From contig CALWUO010000009.1 in the NCBI GenBank assembly GCA_944384745.1, positions 1 through 63,682 on the forward strand: a stretch of DNA of 63,682 nucleotides, read 5' to 3'. Shown in pieces: positions 54,723 through 61,973 of this stretch. The position numbers and the translations under genes are program-made. The DNA comes from an uncultured Butyricicoccus sp. Lineage in GTDB: Bacteria > Bacillota > Clostridia > Oscillospirales > Butyricicoccaceae. Under the pieces are notes generated by a model. It was not told the DNA's origin, did no database searches, and worked only from the letters and a program-made list of their open reading frames with translations. How positions within the stretch are numbered: position 1 is the first letter of the stretch; each line of letters starts with the position of its first letter.

Positions 54723-55031
54723 ATGAAACGTTTATTTGCGTTGCTAATTCCAGTATGTTTTATGAGCATTGCACTATTTGGCTGTGGTTCTGATAAAACA
54801 CCAGATACTGCTCAACCAGGAGCAAATGGAAGTATTATTGAGCCAGAAGATAATATGACAACTGGTCAAGATATGCTTGAAGATGGCAAAGATGCTGTTG
54901 ATGATGTTGTTGATGGTGCACAAAATGCTGTTGATGATGTTATTGATGGTACAAAAGATGCAATCGACCCAGACACTCGAAACAACAACGCTGGAACGGC
55001 AAACAGAACTGTACAAACCCCAAACAGATAA
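54723..55031 (+). CDS. Small lipoprotein with an 11-residue acidic repeat
   Basis: A 102-residue protein. A signal peptide ends in the lipobox IALFGC with C21 as lipid-modified residue, so Lgt and Lsp would process it. The mature chain is acidic and low-complexity, with an 11-residue repeat near residues 57-85 (DAVDDVVDGAQ, NAVDDVIDGTK, DAIDPD), consistent with an amphipathic helix. Function unknown. AAGGAGG precedes the ATG by 10 nt. A bidirectional terminator follows. Confidence 0.72.
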   Translation: MKRLFALLIPVCFMSIALFGCGSDKTPDTAQPGANGSIIEPEDNMTTGQDMLEDGKDAVDDVVDGAQNAVDDVIDGTKDAIDPDTRNNNAGTANRTVQTPNR

Positions 55032-55037
55032 AAAAAT

Positions 55038-55080
55038 ACACGCAGAATTCTAAAAAAGAGCTCTGCGTGTTTTATATTTT
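55038..55080 (+). terminator. Bidirectional terminator between the lipoprotein gene and murD
   Basis: Perfect stem ACACGCAGA / TCTGCGTGT flanked by TTTATATTTT on plus and TATTTTTTT on minus. Confidence 0.88.
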
Positions 55081-56456
55081 TAAAGCTGCATAACCAAATT
55101 TTTAAATACTTCGCCACGTTCCATAAAATTTTTAAAACAATCAAATGAAGCACTTGCAGGACTCATAATTACTATATCGCCATTTTTTGCAATTTCATTT
55201 GCTTTTTTTACTGCACTAGCAAGATTATCTGCATCAAAAATTTCAGGTTTATCAGTGTTTTTGGCATTTTGAACACATTCTTTGATTTTATTTGCAGTAG
55301 CACCTGTTACAATAAGTTTTGAAACATGCTCGCAAATTGGCTCACCTAAAACATCATAAGGTATATGTTTATCATATCCGCCCGCTATTAAAATTAACTT
55401 TTGATTAAATGAACATAAACCAGCTATTGTTCTTGTAGGACTAGATGCGATAGAGTCATTATAATATTTAACACCATTTACTTCACGGACAAACTCTATT
55501 CTATGCTCTACACCGCCAAAGTTTTCTGCAACATAAACTATATCTTCATCTTTGCAAAGTCCTTGAACTATTGCTGTTGCCATCATAACATTAGATACAT
55601 TATGTGCCCCTGGGATACGGATTTTATCAGCCATCATAAGAGGTCTTGAAACACCGTTTTCAGCTATATAAATACAGTTATCCTGCAAATAAACACCGTT
55701 TTCTGGCTTTATTTTTTTAGAGCATAATAAAACTTTACTTTTTTCATTAAGCTTTAATGTTTTGGTAACCTCATCATCAATATTTAAAACCAATATATCA
55801 TTTTCATTTTGGCTTGTATAAATAGCTGTTTTAGCCTGTACATATTCATTGAAATCTGCATGATAATCAAGGTGATTAGGTGTAAGATTGGTAATTGCTG
55901 AAATATGAGGGCTGTGTTTCATACCCATAAGCTGAAAACTTGATAACTCAACAACAGCAATATCAGTTTTATTCATTTGTTCTACTTCTGGTAAAAGTGG
56001 TTTGCCTATATTACCACCTAAATGACACACATGACCTGCGTGTTTTAAAAATTCATAGACCAAAGTAGTTGTGGTTGTTTTGCCGTCAGAGCCTGTTATA
56101 CCTATAATTTGACATGGGCAAACCTCGAAAAACAATTCCATTTCACTTGTAACAACTCCACCTCTGGCACGAACTTCTTTTAAAGCTGGGTGTTCTGGGT
56201 GAAGTCCAGGGGTTCTAAAAACTATATCTTCACTTAAATAATCAAGATAATCTTCACCTAAAACAAATGATACACCCAAAGAAGCAAGCTCACGGTAACG
56301 CTCACCAAGTTCATCAGCGGTTTTTTTATCATGCACTGTTACAGGCAAACCTGCATTACGTAGCAGAATAATAAGTGGAGTATTGCTTACACCTGCACCA
56401 ATAACGGCTATACGTTTCCCACTAATACGCTGCAAATATTCTGTTAATGCTGACAT
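55080..56456 (-). CDS. murD: UDP-N-acetylmuramoyl-L-alanine:D-glutamate ligase
   Basis: A 458-residue Mur ligase. The UDP-binding N domain has VIGAGVSNTPLI, the ATP loop is GITGSDGKTTTTTL (about residues 117-130), then ELSSFQL and the C-terminal domain with YNDSIASSP. It adds D-Glu to UDP-MurNAc-L-Ala in the cytoplasm, two steps on from MurA. It stands alone rather than in a dcw cluster. The start at 56456 has AGGAGG just upstream. Confidence 0.95.
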   Translation of the reverse strand: MSALTEYLQRISGKRIAVIGAGVSNTPLIILLRNAGLPVTVHDKKTADELGERYRELASLGVSFVLGEDYLDYLSEDIVFRTPGLHPEHPALKEVRARGGVVTSEMELFFEVCPCQIIGITGSDGKTTTTTLVYEFLKHAGHVCHLGGNIGKPLLPEVEQMNKTDIAVVELSSFQLMGMKHSPHISAITNLTPNHLDYHADFNEYVQAKTAIYTSQNENDILVLNIDDEVTKTLKLNEKSKVLLCSKKIKPENGVYLQDNCIYIAENGVSRPLMMADKIRIPGAHNVSNVMMATAIVQGLCKDEDIVYVAENFGGVEHRIEFVREVNGVKYYNDSIASSPTRTIAGLCSFNQKLILIAGGYDKHIPYDVLGEPICEHVSKLIVTGATANKIKECVQNAKNTDKPEIFDADNLASAVKKANEIAKNGDIVIMSPASASFDCFKNFMERGEVFKNLVMQL

Positions 56457-56542
56457 ATAATCAGCCTCCTGTCCAATTTCTCGCTTTATACATTGTACAC
56501 GTTTTGCTTTAAAATAGCAAGTAAGTTTATATTAACTGGCAA

Positions 56543-56571
56543 TTGACGAAAGTTTTAAATATTGATATAAT
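56543..56571 (+). promoter_or_regulatory. rnpB promoter
   Basis: TTGACG (56543-56548), exactly 17 bp, TATAAT (56566-56571), placing the start about 8 nt downstream at the first base of the RNA. Confidence 0.85.
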
Positions 56572-56578
56572 GTTCTTC

Positions 56579-56914
56579 GTGAGTATCTCAGGCGGTTGCG
56601 TATTAGCTTAGACTAATATGAGGAAAGTCCGGGCTGCACAGGGCAAGGATAGCAGATAACGTCTGCCGGGGGTGACCCTAGGAATAGTGCAACAGAGATA
56701 TACCGCCAGATTTTTTCTGGTAAGGGTGGAAAGGCGAGGTAAGAGCTCACCACGTCCCATGGTAACATGGGAGGTCTGTAAACTCTATCCGCAGCAACGT
56801 CAACTGAAACTATGGGCTGCCCGTCCGTTTCGACTGACGGCTTGAGGCGTGTGGCGACATGCGTCCCAGATAGATGACCGCCAAATACAGAACCCGGCTT
56901 ATAGATTTACTCAC
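56579..56914 (+). ncRNA. rnpB: RNase P RNA
   Basis: The catalytic RNA of RNase P, which trims tRNA 5' leaders. P1 is formed by GTGAGTA at the 5' end and TACTCAC at the 3' end. Conserved blocks appear in order: GAGGAAAGTCCGGGC, GGGTGACCC-type stem, AGTGCAACAGAGA, GGTGGAAAGGCGAGGTAAGAGC, and near the end GATAGATGACCGCC then ACAGAACCCGGCTTAT. A strong terminator follows. Two tRNA genes lie convergently just beyond. Confidence 0.96.
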
Positions 56915-56933
56915 ATTTCTATAACAGTCTATT

Positions 56934-56963
56934 CCCTTCTTAATTTTTAAGAAGGGTTTTTTA
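56934..56963 (+). terminator. rnpB terminator
   Basis: Perfect 10-bp stem CCCTTCTTAA / TTAAGAAGGG with a 3-nt loop, then TTTTTTATT. Confidence 0.9.
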
Positions 56964-56979
56964 TTGTGTAGATAATAAG

Positions 56980-57009
56980 AAAAAAAGCCCGAATTTAAAA
57001 ATCCGAGCT
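56980..57009 (-). terminator. Terminator of the tRNA-Leu transcript
   Basis: On the minus strand, AGCTCGGATT / AATTCGGGCT pairs (with G-U pairs) and is followed by TTTTTTTCTT, four nt after the tRNA CCA end. Confidence 0.8.
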
Positions 57010-57012
57010 TTT

Positions 57013-57098
57013 TGGTGCAGATGGAGGGACTTGAACCCTCACGTCCTTGCGAACACTAGCACCTGAAGCTAGCGCGTCTGCCATTCCGCCACATCTGC
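57013..57098 (-). tRNA. tRNA-Leu (anticodon CAG)
   Basis: Class II tRNA with a long variable arm. The acceptor stem is GCAGATG / CATCTGC, the anticodon stem-loop is CTAGC-TTCAGGT-GCTAG with CAG at positions 34-36, and the T arm contains GGTTCAAGTCC. CCA is encoded. Second gene of a two-tRNA transcript. Confidence 0.95.
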
Positions 57099-57116
57099 AC
57101 ATATTAAATTATAAGT

Positions 57117-57201
57117 TGGTGCGAGTGACGGGACTTGAACCCGTACGTCGTGTGACACACGCCCCTCAAACGTGCCTGTCTACCAGTTCCAGCACACTCG
57201 C
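57117..57201 (-). tRNA. tRNA-Leu (anticodon GAG)
   Basis: Class II tRNA. The acceptor stem is GCGAGTG / CACTCGC. The anticodon stem-loop is CACGT-TTGAGGG-GCGTG with GAG as anticodon; T arm GGTTCAAGTCC; encoded CCA. It precedes tRNA-Leu(CAG) by 18 nt, and both share a consensus promoter. Confidence 0.95.
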
Positions 57202-57242
57202 ATTTATAAATTATCAACTGCTTTGTTTCAGCAACAATATGT

Positions 57243-57271
57243 ATTATACACGAGGATATACCTTATGTCAA
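57243..57271 (-). promoter_or_regulatory. Consensus promoter of the tRNA-Leu pair
   Basis: Minus strand TTGACA (57266-57271), 17 bp, TATAAT (57243-57248): a perfect sigma-A consensus about 40 nt before the first tRNA. Confidence 0.85.
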
Positions 57272-57327
57272 CAATTATTTTTGTTTTTTCTGTAAAAAAT
57301 ATTTTTCATAAATGAGAATGATAACTA

Positions 57328-57356
57328 TTGACAAATTCTATTTCCGAATGTATACT
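57328..57356 (+). promoter_or_regulatory. Promoter of the Rrf2-rubrerythrin pair
   Basis: TTGACA (57328-57333), 17 bp, TATACT (57351-57356), about 30 nt before the GTG start. ATTC and GAAT within the spacer form a short inverted repeat that might be an operator. Confidence 0.75.
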
Positions 57357-57387
57357 AAGTTTGTAAACGAAAGGAGGTAGGTTTCAG

Positions 57388-57789
57388 GTGAGAATCACTC
57401 ATGAAGCCGATTACGCAATCCGTGTGGCTCACTGTCTTGCTTGCAGCAATGATAAAATAAGTGCTAAGCAGATTTCTGAATCCACTGGCGTTACGCTTCG
57501 TTTCGCTCTTAAAATCTTACGAAAAATGATTCAAGCAGGTATAGTTAAATCATTTAAGGGTGTTTCTGGTGGTTATATGCTTAACCGCTCCCCTGCTGAA
57601 ATAAGTTTTGGTGAGATTATTGAAGCTATTGATGGTCCAATCGCTATAAATCACTGTTTATCTGCTGAATTTGAATGTACTCGTTTAATTCAAAAAAAGC
57701 AGTGTGATTTTAGAAGGGTTTTTGCCGCTATCAATAGACATTTAAGAGACGAATTATATAGCATTACATTGGATAAATTCGTCTTATAA
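57388..57789 (+). CDS. Rrf2-family regulator with three C-terminal cysteines
   Basis: A 133-residue winged-helix protein starting at GTG 57388, AAAGGAGG upstream. The N-terminal MRITHEADYAIRVAH and the helix ISAKQISESTGVTLRFALKILRKM are Rrf2-type. C90, C97 and C106 are spaced like the cluster ligands of IscR/NsrR relatives, so an Fe-S cluster that senses oxygen, NO or iron is plausible. It is about 55 nt before rubrerythrin, its likely target. IscR and NsrR identities are not distinguishable here. Confidence 0.86.
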   Translation: MRITHEADYAIRVAHCLACSNDKISAKQISESTGVTLRFALKILRKMIQAGIVKSFKGVSGGYMLNRSPAEISFGEIIEAIDGPIAINHCLSAEFECTRLIQKKQCDFRRVFAAINRHLRDELYSITLDKFVL

Positions 57790-57843
57790 TCTAGTTTAAT
57801 ATGAGCCTAATGCTCACTTTTAAAATCAAGGAGGAAATTTATT

Positions 57844-58383
57844 ATGAAGTTCGTATGTTCTGTTTGTGGTTATGTTCATGAAGGTGATTCCGCTCCAGCT
57901 GAGTGCCCAGTATGCCATGTAGGTGCTGATAAGTTCATCGCTCAAGGCGAGGAAAAAGTTTGGGCTGCTGAACACGTTGTAGGTGTTGCTTCTGATGTTC
58001 CAGAAGATATCAAGGCTGACCTTCGTGCTAACTTCGAGGGCGAGTGCACTGAAGTTGGTATGTACTTAGCTATGGCTCGTGTTGCTCATCGTGAAGGCTA
58101 TCCAGAAATCGGTCTATACTGGGAAAAGGCTGCTTGGGAAGAAGCTGAACATGCTGCTAAGTTCGCTGAACTACTTGGTGAAGTTGTAACTGCTTCTACT
58201 AAGAAGAACCTTGAAATGCGTGTAGAGGCTGAAAACGGTGCTACCGCTGGTAAGACTGACCTTGCTAAGCGTGCAAAGGCTGCAAATCTTGACGCTATTC
58301 ATGATACTGTTCATGAAATGGCTCGTGACGAGGCCCGTCATGGCAAGGCTTTCGAGGGTCTACTAAAGAGATACTTCAACTAA
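57844..58383 (+). CDS. Rubrerythrin with N-terminal rubredoxin domain (reverse type)
   Basis: A 179-residue protein. The rubredoxin site (C5, C8, C21, C24) comes first, followed by the four-helix ferritin-like diiron domain with [20 protein letters not shown] and DEARHGKAF carrying the Glu/His ligands. Such reverse rubrerythrins reduce peroxide (and help remove oxygen) with NADH-derived electrons in clostridia. The gene has a strong ribosome site (AAGGAGG) and well-adapted codon use, suggesting high expression. A terminator follows. Confidence 0.94.
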   Translation: MKFVCSVCGYVHEGDSAPAECPVCHVGADKFIAQGEEKVWAAEHVVGVASDVPEDIKADLRANFEGECTEVGMYLAMARVAHREGYPEIGLYWEKAAWEEAEHAAKFAELLGEVVTASTKKNLEMRVEAENGATAGKTDLAKRAKAANLDAIHDTVHEMARDEARHGKAFEGLLKRYFN

Positions 58384-58412
58384 TATAATACTATTAAATA
58401 AGTAATTTTGTA

Positions 58413-58446
58413 AGAGGAAATGGGAAAACCTGTTTCCTCTTTTTTT
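58413..58446 (+). terminator. Rubrerythrin terminator and left boundary of the element
   Basis: Stem AGAGGAAA / TTTCCTCT with a 12-nt loop, followed by six T. The AGTGGAA repeats begin 6 nt later. Confidence 0.85.
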
Positions 58447-58451
58447 ATACC

Positions 58452-58526
58452 AGTGGAAAGTCTAGTGGAAAATATTTTTCCTCTGCCCGCTCCAAAAGTG
58501 AAAAAGTGGATTTTGAAAAAGTGGAA
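58452..58526. repeat. Left-end AGTGGAA-type repeats
   Basis: AGTGGAA appears at 58452-58458, 58464-58470 (running on as AGTGGAAAA) and 58520-58526, with AGTGGA at 58505-58510. Spacing of 12, 41 and 15 nt. They lie between the host rubrerythrin terminator and the serine recombinase gene. Confidence 0.6.
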
Positions 58527-58576
58527 TATTTGAAAGCGAGTTTTTCCGCTTTTCTTACTTATTTATGGGACTGGAT

Positions 58577-59137
58577 TTATAGTCCCATTTCTTTTACTCT
58601 GCGATAAAACGTGTTAGGCTTCAAACCTAGTTCTTTCATTGCTGCTGTGGCTGTCATTTCTCCCGCTCGCCATTTCTTACAAAGATATTTCATTTTTTCT
58701 TCATCATAATCAATAGGCTTACGACCTTTATATTTGCCTTCACTTTTGGCAATCTCAATTCCTTCACGTTGTCTTTCTAAAATATTTTCTCTTTCTAATT
58801 CCGCAAGTGCACCGAATACCGTAAGCATAAACCTTCCTTGCGGCGTTGTTGTATCAATATTTTCTTTTAAGCTAATAAACTCAACACCCTTTTCTGTTAG
58901 TTCAGAAACAATAGAAAGCAAATCACGCGTATTTCTCGCAATTCTTGAAATACTTTCCACTATAACAGTGTCACCCGCTCGAATAAAGTTCATCATTTCT
59001 TTAAATGCTAAACGGTCTGTATTTTTCCCGCTCGCTTTATCTACAAATAATTTTTCTGCATTTTGTTCTTCTGCCATTTTGAGTTGTCGTGCCTCATTTT
59101 GTTCTATGGTGGAACAACGAATATAAAATACTTTCAC
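58577..59137 (-). CDS. Serine recombinase (resolvase/invertase family)
   Basis: Start at GTG 59137 with AAGGAGGG 7 nt upstream; an extension to 59176 lacks a ribosome site. The 186-residue small serine recombinase has the catalytic Ser in YIRCSTIEQNEARQ, the VESISRIARN and RFMLTVFGALAELERENI signatures and a C-terminal helix-turn-helix (TATAAMKELGLKPNTFYRRVKE). It resolves dimers or inverts a segment. A 16-bp palindrome flanked by direct repeats lies directly upstream. Confidence 0.92.
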   Translation of the reverse strand: MKVFYIRCSTIEQNEARQLKMAEEQNAEKLFVDKASGKNTDRLAFKEMMNFIRAGDTVIVESISRIARNTRDLLSIVSELTEKGVEFISLKENIDTTTPQGRFMLTVFGALAELERENILERQREGIEIAKSEGKYKGRKPIDYDEEKMKYLCKKWRAGEMTATAAMKELGLKPNTFYRRVKEMGL

Positions 59138-59460
59138 AATCAAACCCTCCTTATTCATATATAATAATTTTACCATAAATTTTATGTTATGTCAATAGAG
59201 TGTATCTTATATTTGAAATATTTCAAAATTTATGTTATAATTTATATGACACGGAAAATAAATAAGATTTTAAATGTCATATAGGTATACCCTAATGAAA
59301 CACCAAGAGAAAATAAAAGAAAAGAGCGGAACACGTGTCCCGCTCAATCTCAATTTATAACTCATATTAAATTATTATAAATCTAGCAATTTTTTCTTTT
59401 GATATAATGGCAAAATCCAATTATTTTTCAAGTTCATCTGTATTACTTTATAATGTTTTA
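59138..59460. other. Recombinase upstream region with palindrome and direct repeats
   Basis: This 323-nt gap has no gene. It contains the recombinase promoter (minus TTGACA 59190-59195, 17 bp, TAAAAT 59167-59172), TTTATGTTAT twice (59181-59190 and 59229-59238), a perfect 16-bp palindrome TTTGAAATATTTCAAA (59212-59227), and a terminator for the operon above (59324-59345). Confidence 0.65.
59324..59345 (-). terminator. Terminator of the small-protein operon
   Basis: GAGCGG / CCGCTC with an inner ACAC / GTGT pairing; read on the minus strand it is followed by TTTTCTTTTATTTT. Confidence 0.75.
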
Positions 59461-59895
59461 TTATTTCCTTGACTTAAAATTATTATCCTGTCTTTCTAGT
59501 AATAGATTACTTATAACTTTGTGAATTTCATCTCGATTACTTACTCCAAAAAAAGTAATCCTTCCCGAAGAAGTAGATACTGAAATACCCTTGAACCAAC
59601 TTGTTCCAACTGCCGATATAGAATCTATTGGCAAATCAACACGCATTCCAAATAAAGCCTTTCCATATACTCTTTTATTTGTTACCGTGATTTCACATCT
59701 GCTCAAGCAGAAAGAAAAAAAAGCAAGCAAAATAAAAACAACACCAGCTGCAATAGAAACATTCTCTGAGTCAATACTGGATGCCATTGTGAGCGAATAC
59801 AAAAAAGATAAACCACCAGCCAACAGCAACACAACAGGAATAAGTAATGTATAAGTCCTGTCAACTGAACCTTTAATAATTGTATTTTCGTTCAT
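59461..59895 (-). CDS. Membrane protein with PH-like domain
   Basis: A 144-residue protein. Two hydrophobic helices lie at about 15-38 and 44-66, then a bacterial PH-type (bPH2/YdbT-like) domain at about 68-130 with RCEITVTNKRVYGKALFG. Bacterial PH domains of this type are often small membrane-associated modules of unknown ligand. GGAGG is 10 nt before the ATG. It is third in a minus-strand operon of three small genes and may be cargo. Confidence 0.75.
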   Translation of the reverse strand: MNENTIIKGSVDRTYTLLIPVVLLLAGGLSFLYSLTMASSIDSENVSIAAGVVFILLAFFSFCLSRCEITVTNKRVYGKALFGMRVDLPIDSISAVGTSWFKGISVSTSSGRITFFGVSNRDEIHKVISNLLLERQDNNFKSRK

Positions 59896-59915
59896 AAAGA
59901 TACTCCTCCTATAAT

Positions 59916-60098
59916 TTATGTGTTCTGTGCGTCAATAACAACGCACAACGCATTTACAGCTGCTTCATATTCATTTACATAGCGGGAAACTGTATTTCGG
60001 TTACGCTTTACCTTTTTAGCAACCTCTTTTATACTGCCATATTTTTGATATAGTTTCCACATTTTTTCTTTTTCTAATTGTGTTACACGTGTCGCCAT
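59916..60098 (-). CDS. Small helix-turn-helix protein
   Basis: A 60-residue protein that is essentially one helix-turn-helix: KMWKLYQKYGSIKEVAKKVKRNRNTVSRYVNEYE. The ATG overlaps the stop of the previous gene as TAATG, implying coupled translation. It may regulate the element or act as a small recombination accessory (excisionase-like); sequence alone does not say. Confidence 0.68.
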   Translation of the reverse strand: MATRVTQLEKEKMWKLYQKYGSIKEVAKKVKRNRNTVSRYVNEYEAAVNALCVVIDAQNT

Positions 60099-60391
60099 TA
60101 TTGTTTATCAATACTTTCTATTTCTGCTTCTCTGTCTATTGTACTCTCAACTTGTACAACTTTTTGGTTAATAGGTAACTTTGTAACTGTAGAATCTTTT
60201 GCATTATTTCTTGTAAGTAAACGATTATCAGTATCAGCCATAGCAGCTTCAAAAGAACGCTTAATTCTATCAATACCTTTTTGTGGAGTTGCACCAAATT
60301 TCTTTAATCTTTCATTATCCTCGCTAATCTTCTTAAAGAAATTATCTGGAATAATTATAATATCCCTGTCTAGATCAATTGTAACTCTCAT
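60098..60391 (-). CDS. Small element protein of unknown function
   Basis: A 97-residue hydrophilic protein starting at ATG 60391 (MRVTIDLDRDIIII), with GGAGGA 9 nt upstream inside a five-codon longer frame that is rejected. The N-terminal ITVDLD-like strand recalls ribbon-helix-helix or antitoxin-like folds, but no family is recognised. It is first of the minus operon and overlaps the HTH gene. Confidence 0.6.
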   Translation of the reverse strand: MRVTIDLDRDIIIIPDNFFKKISEDNERLKKFGATPQKGIDRIKRSFEAAMADTDNRLLTRNNAKDSTVTKLPINQKVVQVESTIDREAEIESIDKQ

Positions 60392-60864
60392 TTTAAATTC
60401 CTCCATTAGATAAAATTTGTATTTAAAAACATTATTTGCTATTATTATATAAATATAATGTCAATATATTACATAATTTCATTTATTTTTGTATATTTTT
60501 ATTTAATTTATATTATTTTATTCATTATTTTGCATATTTTTATTTGTTTCAATAATTTTATGCATAAATATACAGAAATCAATTGAAAATTGTTTATTTT
60601 ATTCATTTTTATATATAAACTATATAGGCAATATAATCATGATAACGGCAAAATTAAAAATCAAGTTGGTAGCAATGTGTACCACACATTCTCAAAATCT
60701 TATTTCAAAAATCCAAACTTCCCGAAATATACCCCCTCCAATTGTTGCTTATTTCTTGTTGAAACGCCATTTTTTTGATTTTATACAAAATTTTTGTTAT
60801 AATATATATAGAAAGTTAAAGAAAAAATACTTTCAAAAAAATAATTTTCAAACGGAGGAACAAT
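60392..60864. other. AT-rich divergent control region of the element
   Basis: About 470 nt between divergent operons. Two overlapping plus-strand frames start at 60590 and 60639 but have no ribosome site and look non-coding. Visible signals: repeated ATATTTTTATTT (two copies near 60490 and 60530), the inverted repeat AATGTGT-ACC-ACACATT (60674-60690), and a promoter TTGATT-17-TATAAT (60775-60803). An origin is possible but not shown. Confidence 0.5.
60775..60803 (+). promoter_or_regulatory. Promoter of the plus-strand element genes
   Basis: TTGATT (60775-60780), 17 bp, TATAAT (60798-60803), about 60 nt before the 87-aa gene. Confidence 0.6.
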
Positions 60865-61128
60865 ATGGCAAGTATGAGAAAAATACGTGATGATAATTTT
60901 TTCAAACATTTAATTCAATGTTTAGACGAACAAAATCAAAGTCAATTATTATATGAATATGCTCATAAAAGTATGTATGATGAAATGGAACGTCAACGAG
61001 AAAGAGAAATATTAAAGGAAGAAATTATAAAAGAAGTGCTTAAGGAAATTTCTGTTATGGCTGAAACTGGACAAGCTATAGAGAAAATTAAAGATTTAAA
61101 AAATGCAATTGATGATTTAGGAAGATAA
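60865..61128 (+). CDS. Small coiled-coil protein of the element
   Basis: An 87-residue charged protein with a Glu/Lys/Arg-rich helix (about 40-80, ERQREREILKEEIIKEVLKE) that should form a coiled coil. ACGGAGGAAC precedes the ATG. Function unknown. It begins the plus-strand operon and is followed 33 nt later by the winged-helix protein. Confidence 0.65.
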   Translation: MASMRKIRDDNFFKHLIQCLDEQNQSQLLYEYAHKSMYDEMERQREREILKEEIIKEVLKEISVMAETGQAIEKIKDLKNAIDDLGR

Positions 61129-61161
61129 CAACCATTATACCAAGAGATAAAGGAGATTATA

Positions 61162-61665
61162 ATGCCGAGAACCGTAGCAAATCAAAGAGTAGTTAATATA
61201 CATAGACAACACGCCTCATCTGATTTTTTAGGCATAAAAAATAGTAACTGGCAAGCCGCGGCACGTGACCTTGGTGCACACGCACTTCTGCTTTATTTAT
61301 ACCTTGCCGCAAATAAAGACGGTTTTAGTCTTGCACTTTCACCCTCTGCCATACGTCAAACAATAGGTATGCCACAACAAACCTATCGTGACCAGTTTCT
61401 AAAGCTAATTGATAAAGGTTATCTTGTTAAGCGTGAAAATAGTAATATATATGATTTCTATGAAACACCTCAACACGCCACACATACACAACAAAACACA
61501 ACAGCAGGCGGCTTTGATTTTACGACAACCGTTCAGCAAATACCGCAAACCGTAAATAATAACACGTCAGAGAACATAGAAATAAATATAAATAATATAG
61601 ATAATAATAAATATTTGCAGCAGGAGAAACAAGTTTCTCCCGCTGTTGAAAAATTCTATTTTTAA
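61162..61665 (+). CDS. Winged-helix protein, replication-initiator-like
   Basis: A 167-residue protein. Residues about 40-100 form a winged helix (LSPSAIRQTIGMPQQTYRDQFLKLIDKGYLV) as in N-terminal domains of plasmid or phage replication and regulatory proteins. The rest (100-167) is low-complexity, rich in Asn, Thr and Gln. It may begin replication or regulate the element, but no replicase or helicase domain follows. AAAGGAG is 9 nt before the ATG. Confidence 0.62.
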   Translation: MPRTVANQRVVNIHRQHASSDFLGIKNSNWQAAARDLGAHALLLYLYLAANKDGFSLALSPSAIRQTIGMPQQTYRDQFLKLIDKGYLVKRENSNIYDFYETPQHATHTQQNTTAGGFDFTTTVQQIPQTVNNNTSENIEININNIDNNKYLQQEKQVSPAVEKFYF

Positions 61666-61677
61666 GGAGGAAACATA

Positions 61678-61884
61678 ATGAACAAAAATGAAATGTTAAA
61701 GCATTTAGAGGATATTTACTCTCAAATTATGAAAGACCAAAAGACATAGGAATACAGTGAAATTCTTTCAATGGTATATGAAATATACTGCTTATTACGT
61801 TATGATTTACAATGTAATTATCCTCACGAATTGAAATGCGATTATCCTTATAATGCTGTAAAAAATGGAGAATTTAATTTCTAA
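61678..61884 (+). pseudogene. Small gene interrupted by an in-frame TAG
   Basis: AAGGAGG sits just before ATG 61678. The frame runs 23 codons to TAG (61747-61749), then continues in the same frame for 44 more codons (EYSEILSMVYEIYCLLRYD...) to TAA at 61882-61884. The downstream part looks protein-like and begins with no ribosome site. It is probably one 68-codon gene split by a nonsense mutation; the alternative is a genuine 23-residue peptide. Confidence 0.55.
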
Positions 61885-61890
61885 TATAAA

Positions 61891-61916
61891 AGCGGGAAGT
61901 TCTAATTCCTCCCGCT
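61891..61916 (-). terminator. Terminator after the integrase gene (bidirectional)
   Basis: AGCGGGA / TCCCGCT with a 12-nt loop; minus readout ends in TTTTATATT. It lies 58 nt past the integrase stop. Confidence 0.65.
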
Positions 61917-61973
61917 ATAATTAAAAATATTTCCGCTTTATATCGTTATGCTCGTTTTACTATCATTTTAAAA

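Noticed and set aside
54774..55153. Antisense frames over the lipoprotein gene
   Set aside because: They mirror the repetitive GAT/GTT codons and have no ribosome sites.
60078..60413. Plus-strand frame opposite the small element genes
   Set aside because: It is the complement of a coding region with coupled starts and good ribosome sites on minus.
60590..60890. Two overlapping plus frames in the AT-rich region
   Set aside because: No ribosome site; one runs through the promoter and start of the 87-aa gene.
59461..61128. Toxin-antitoxin module among the small element genes
   Set aside because: Coupled small genes suggest it, but neither product carries a recognised toxin motif.
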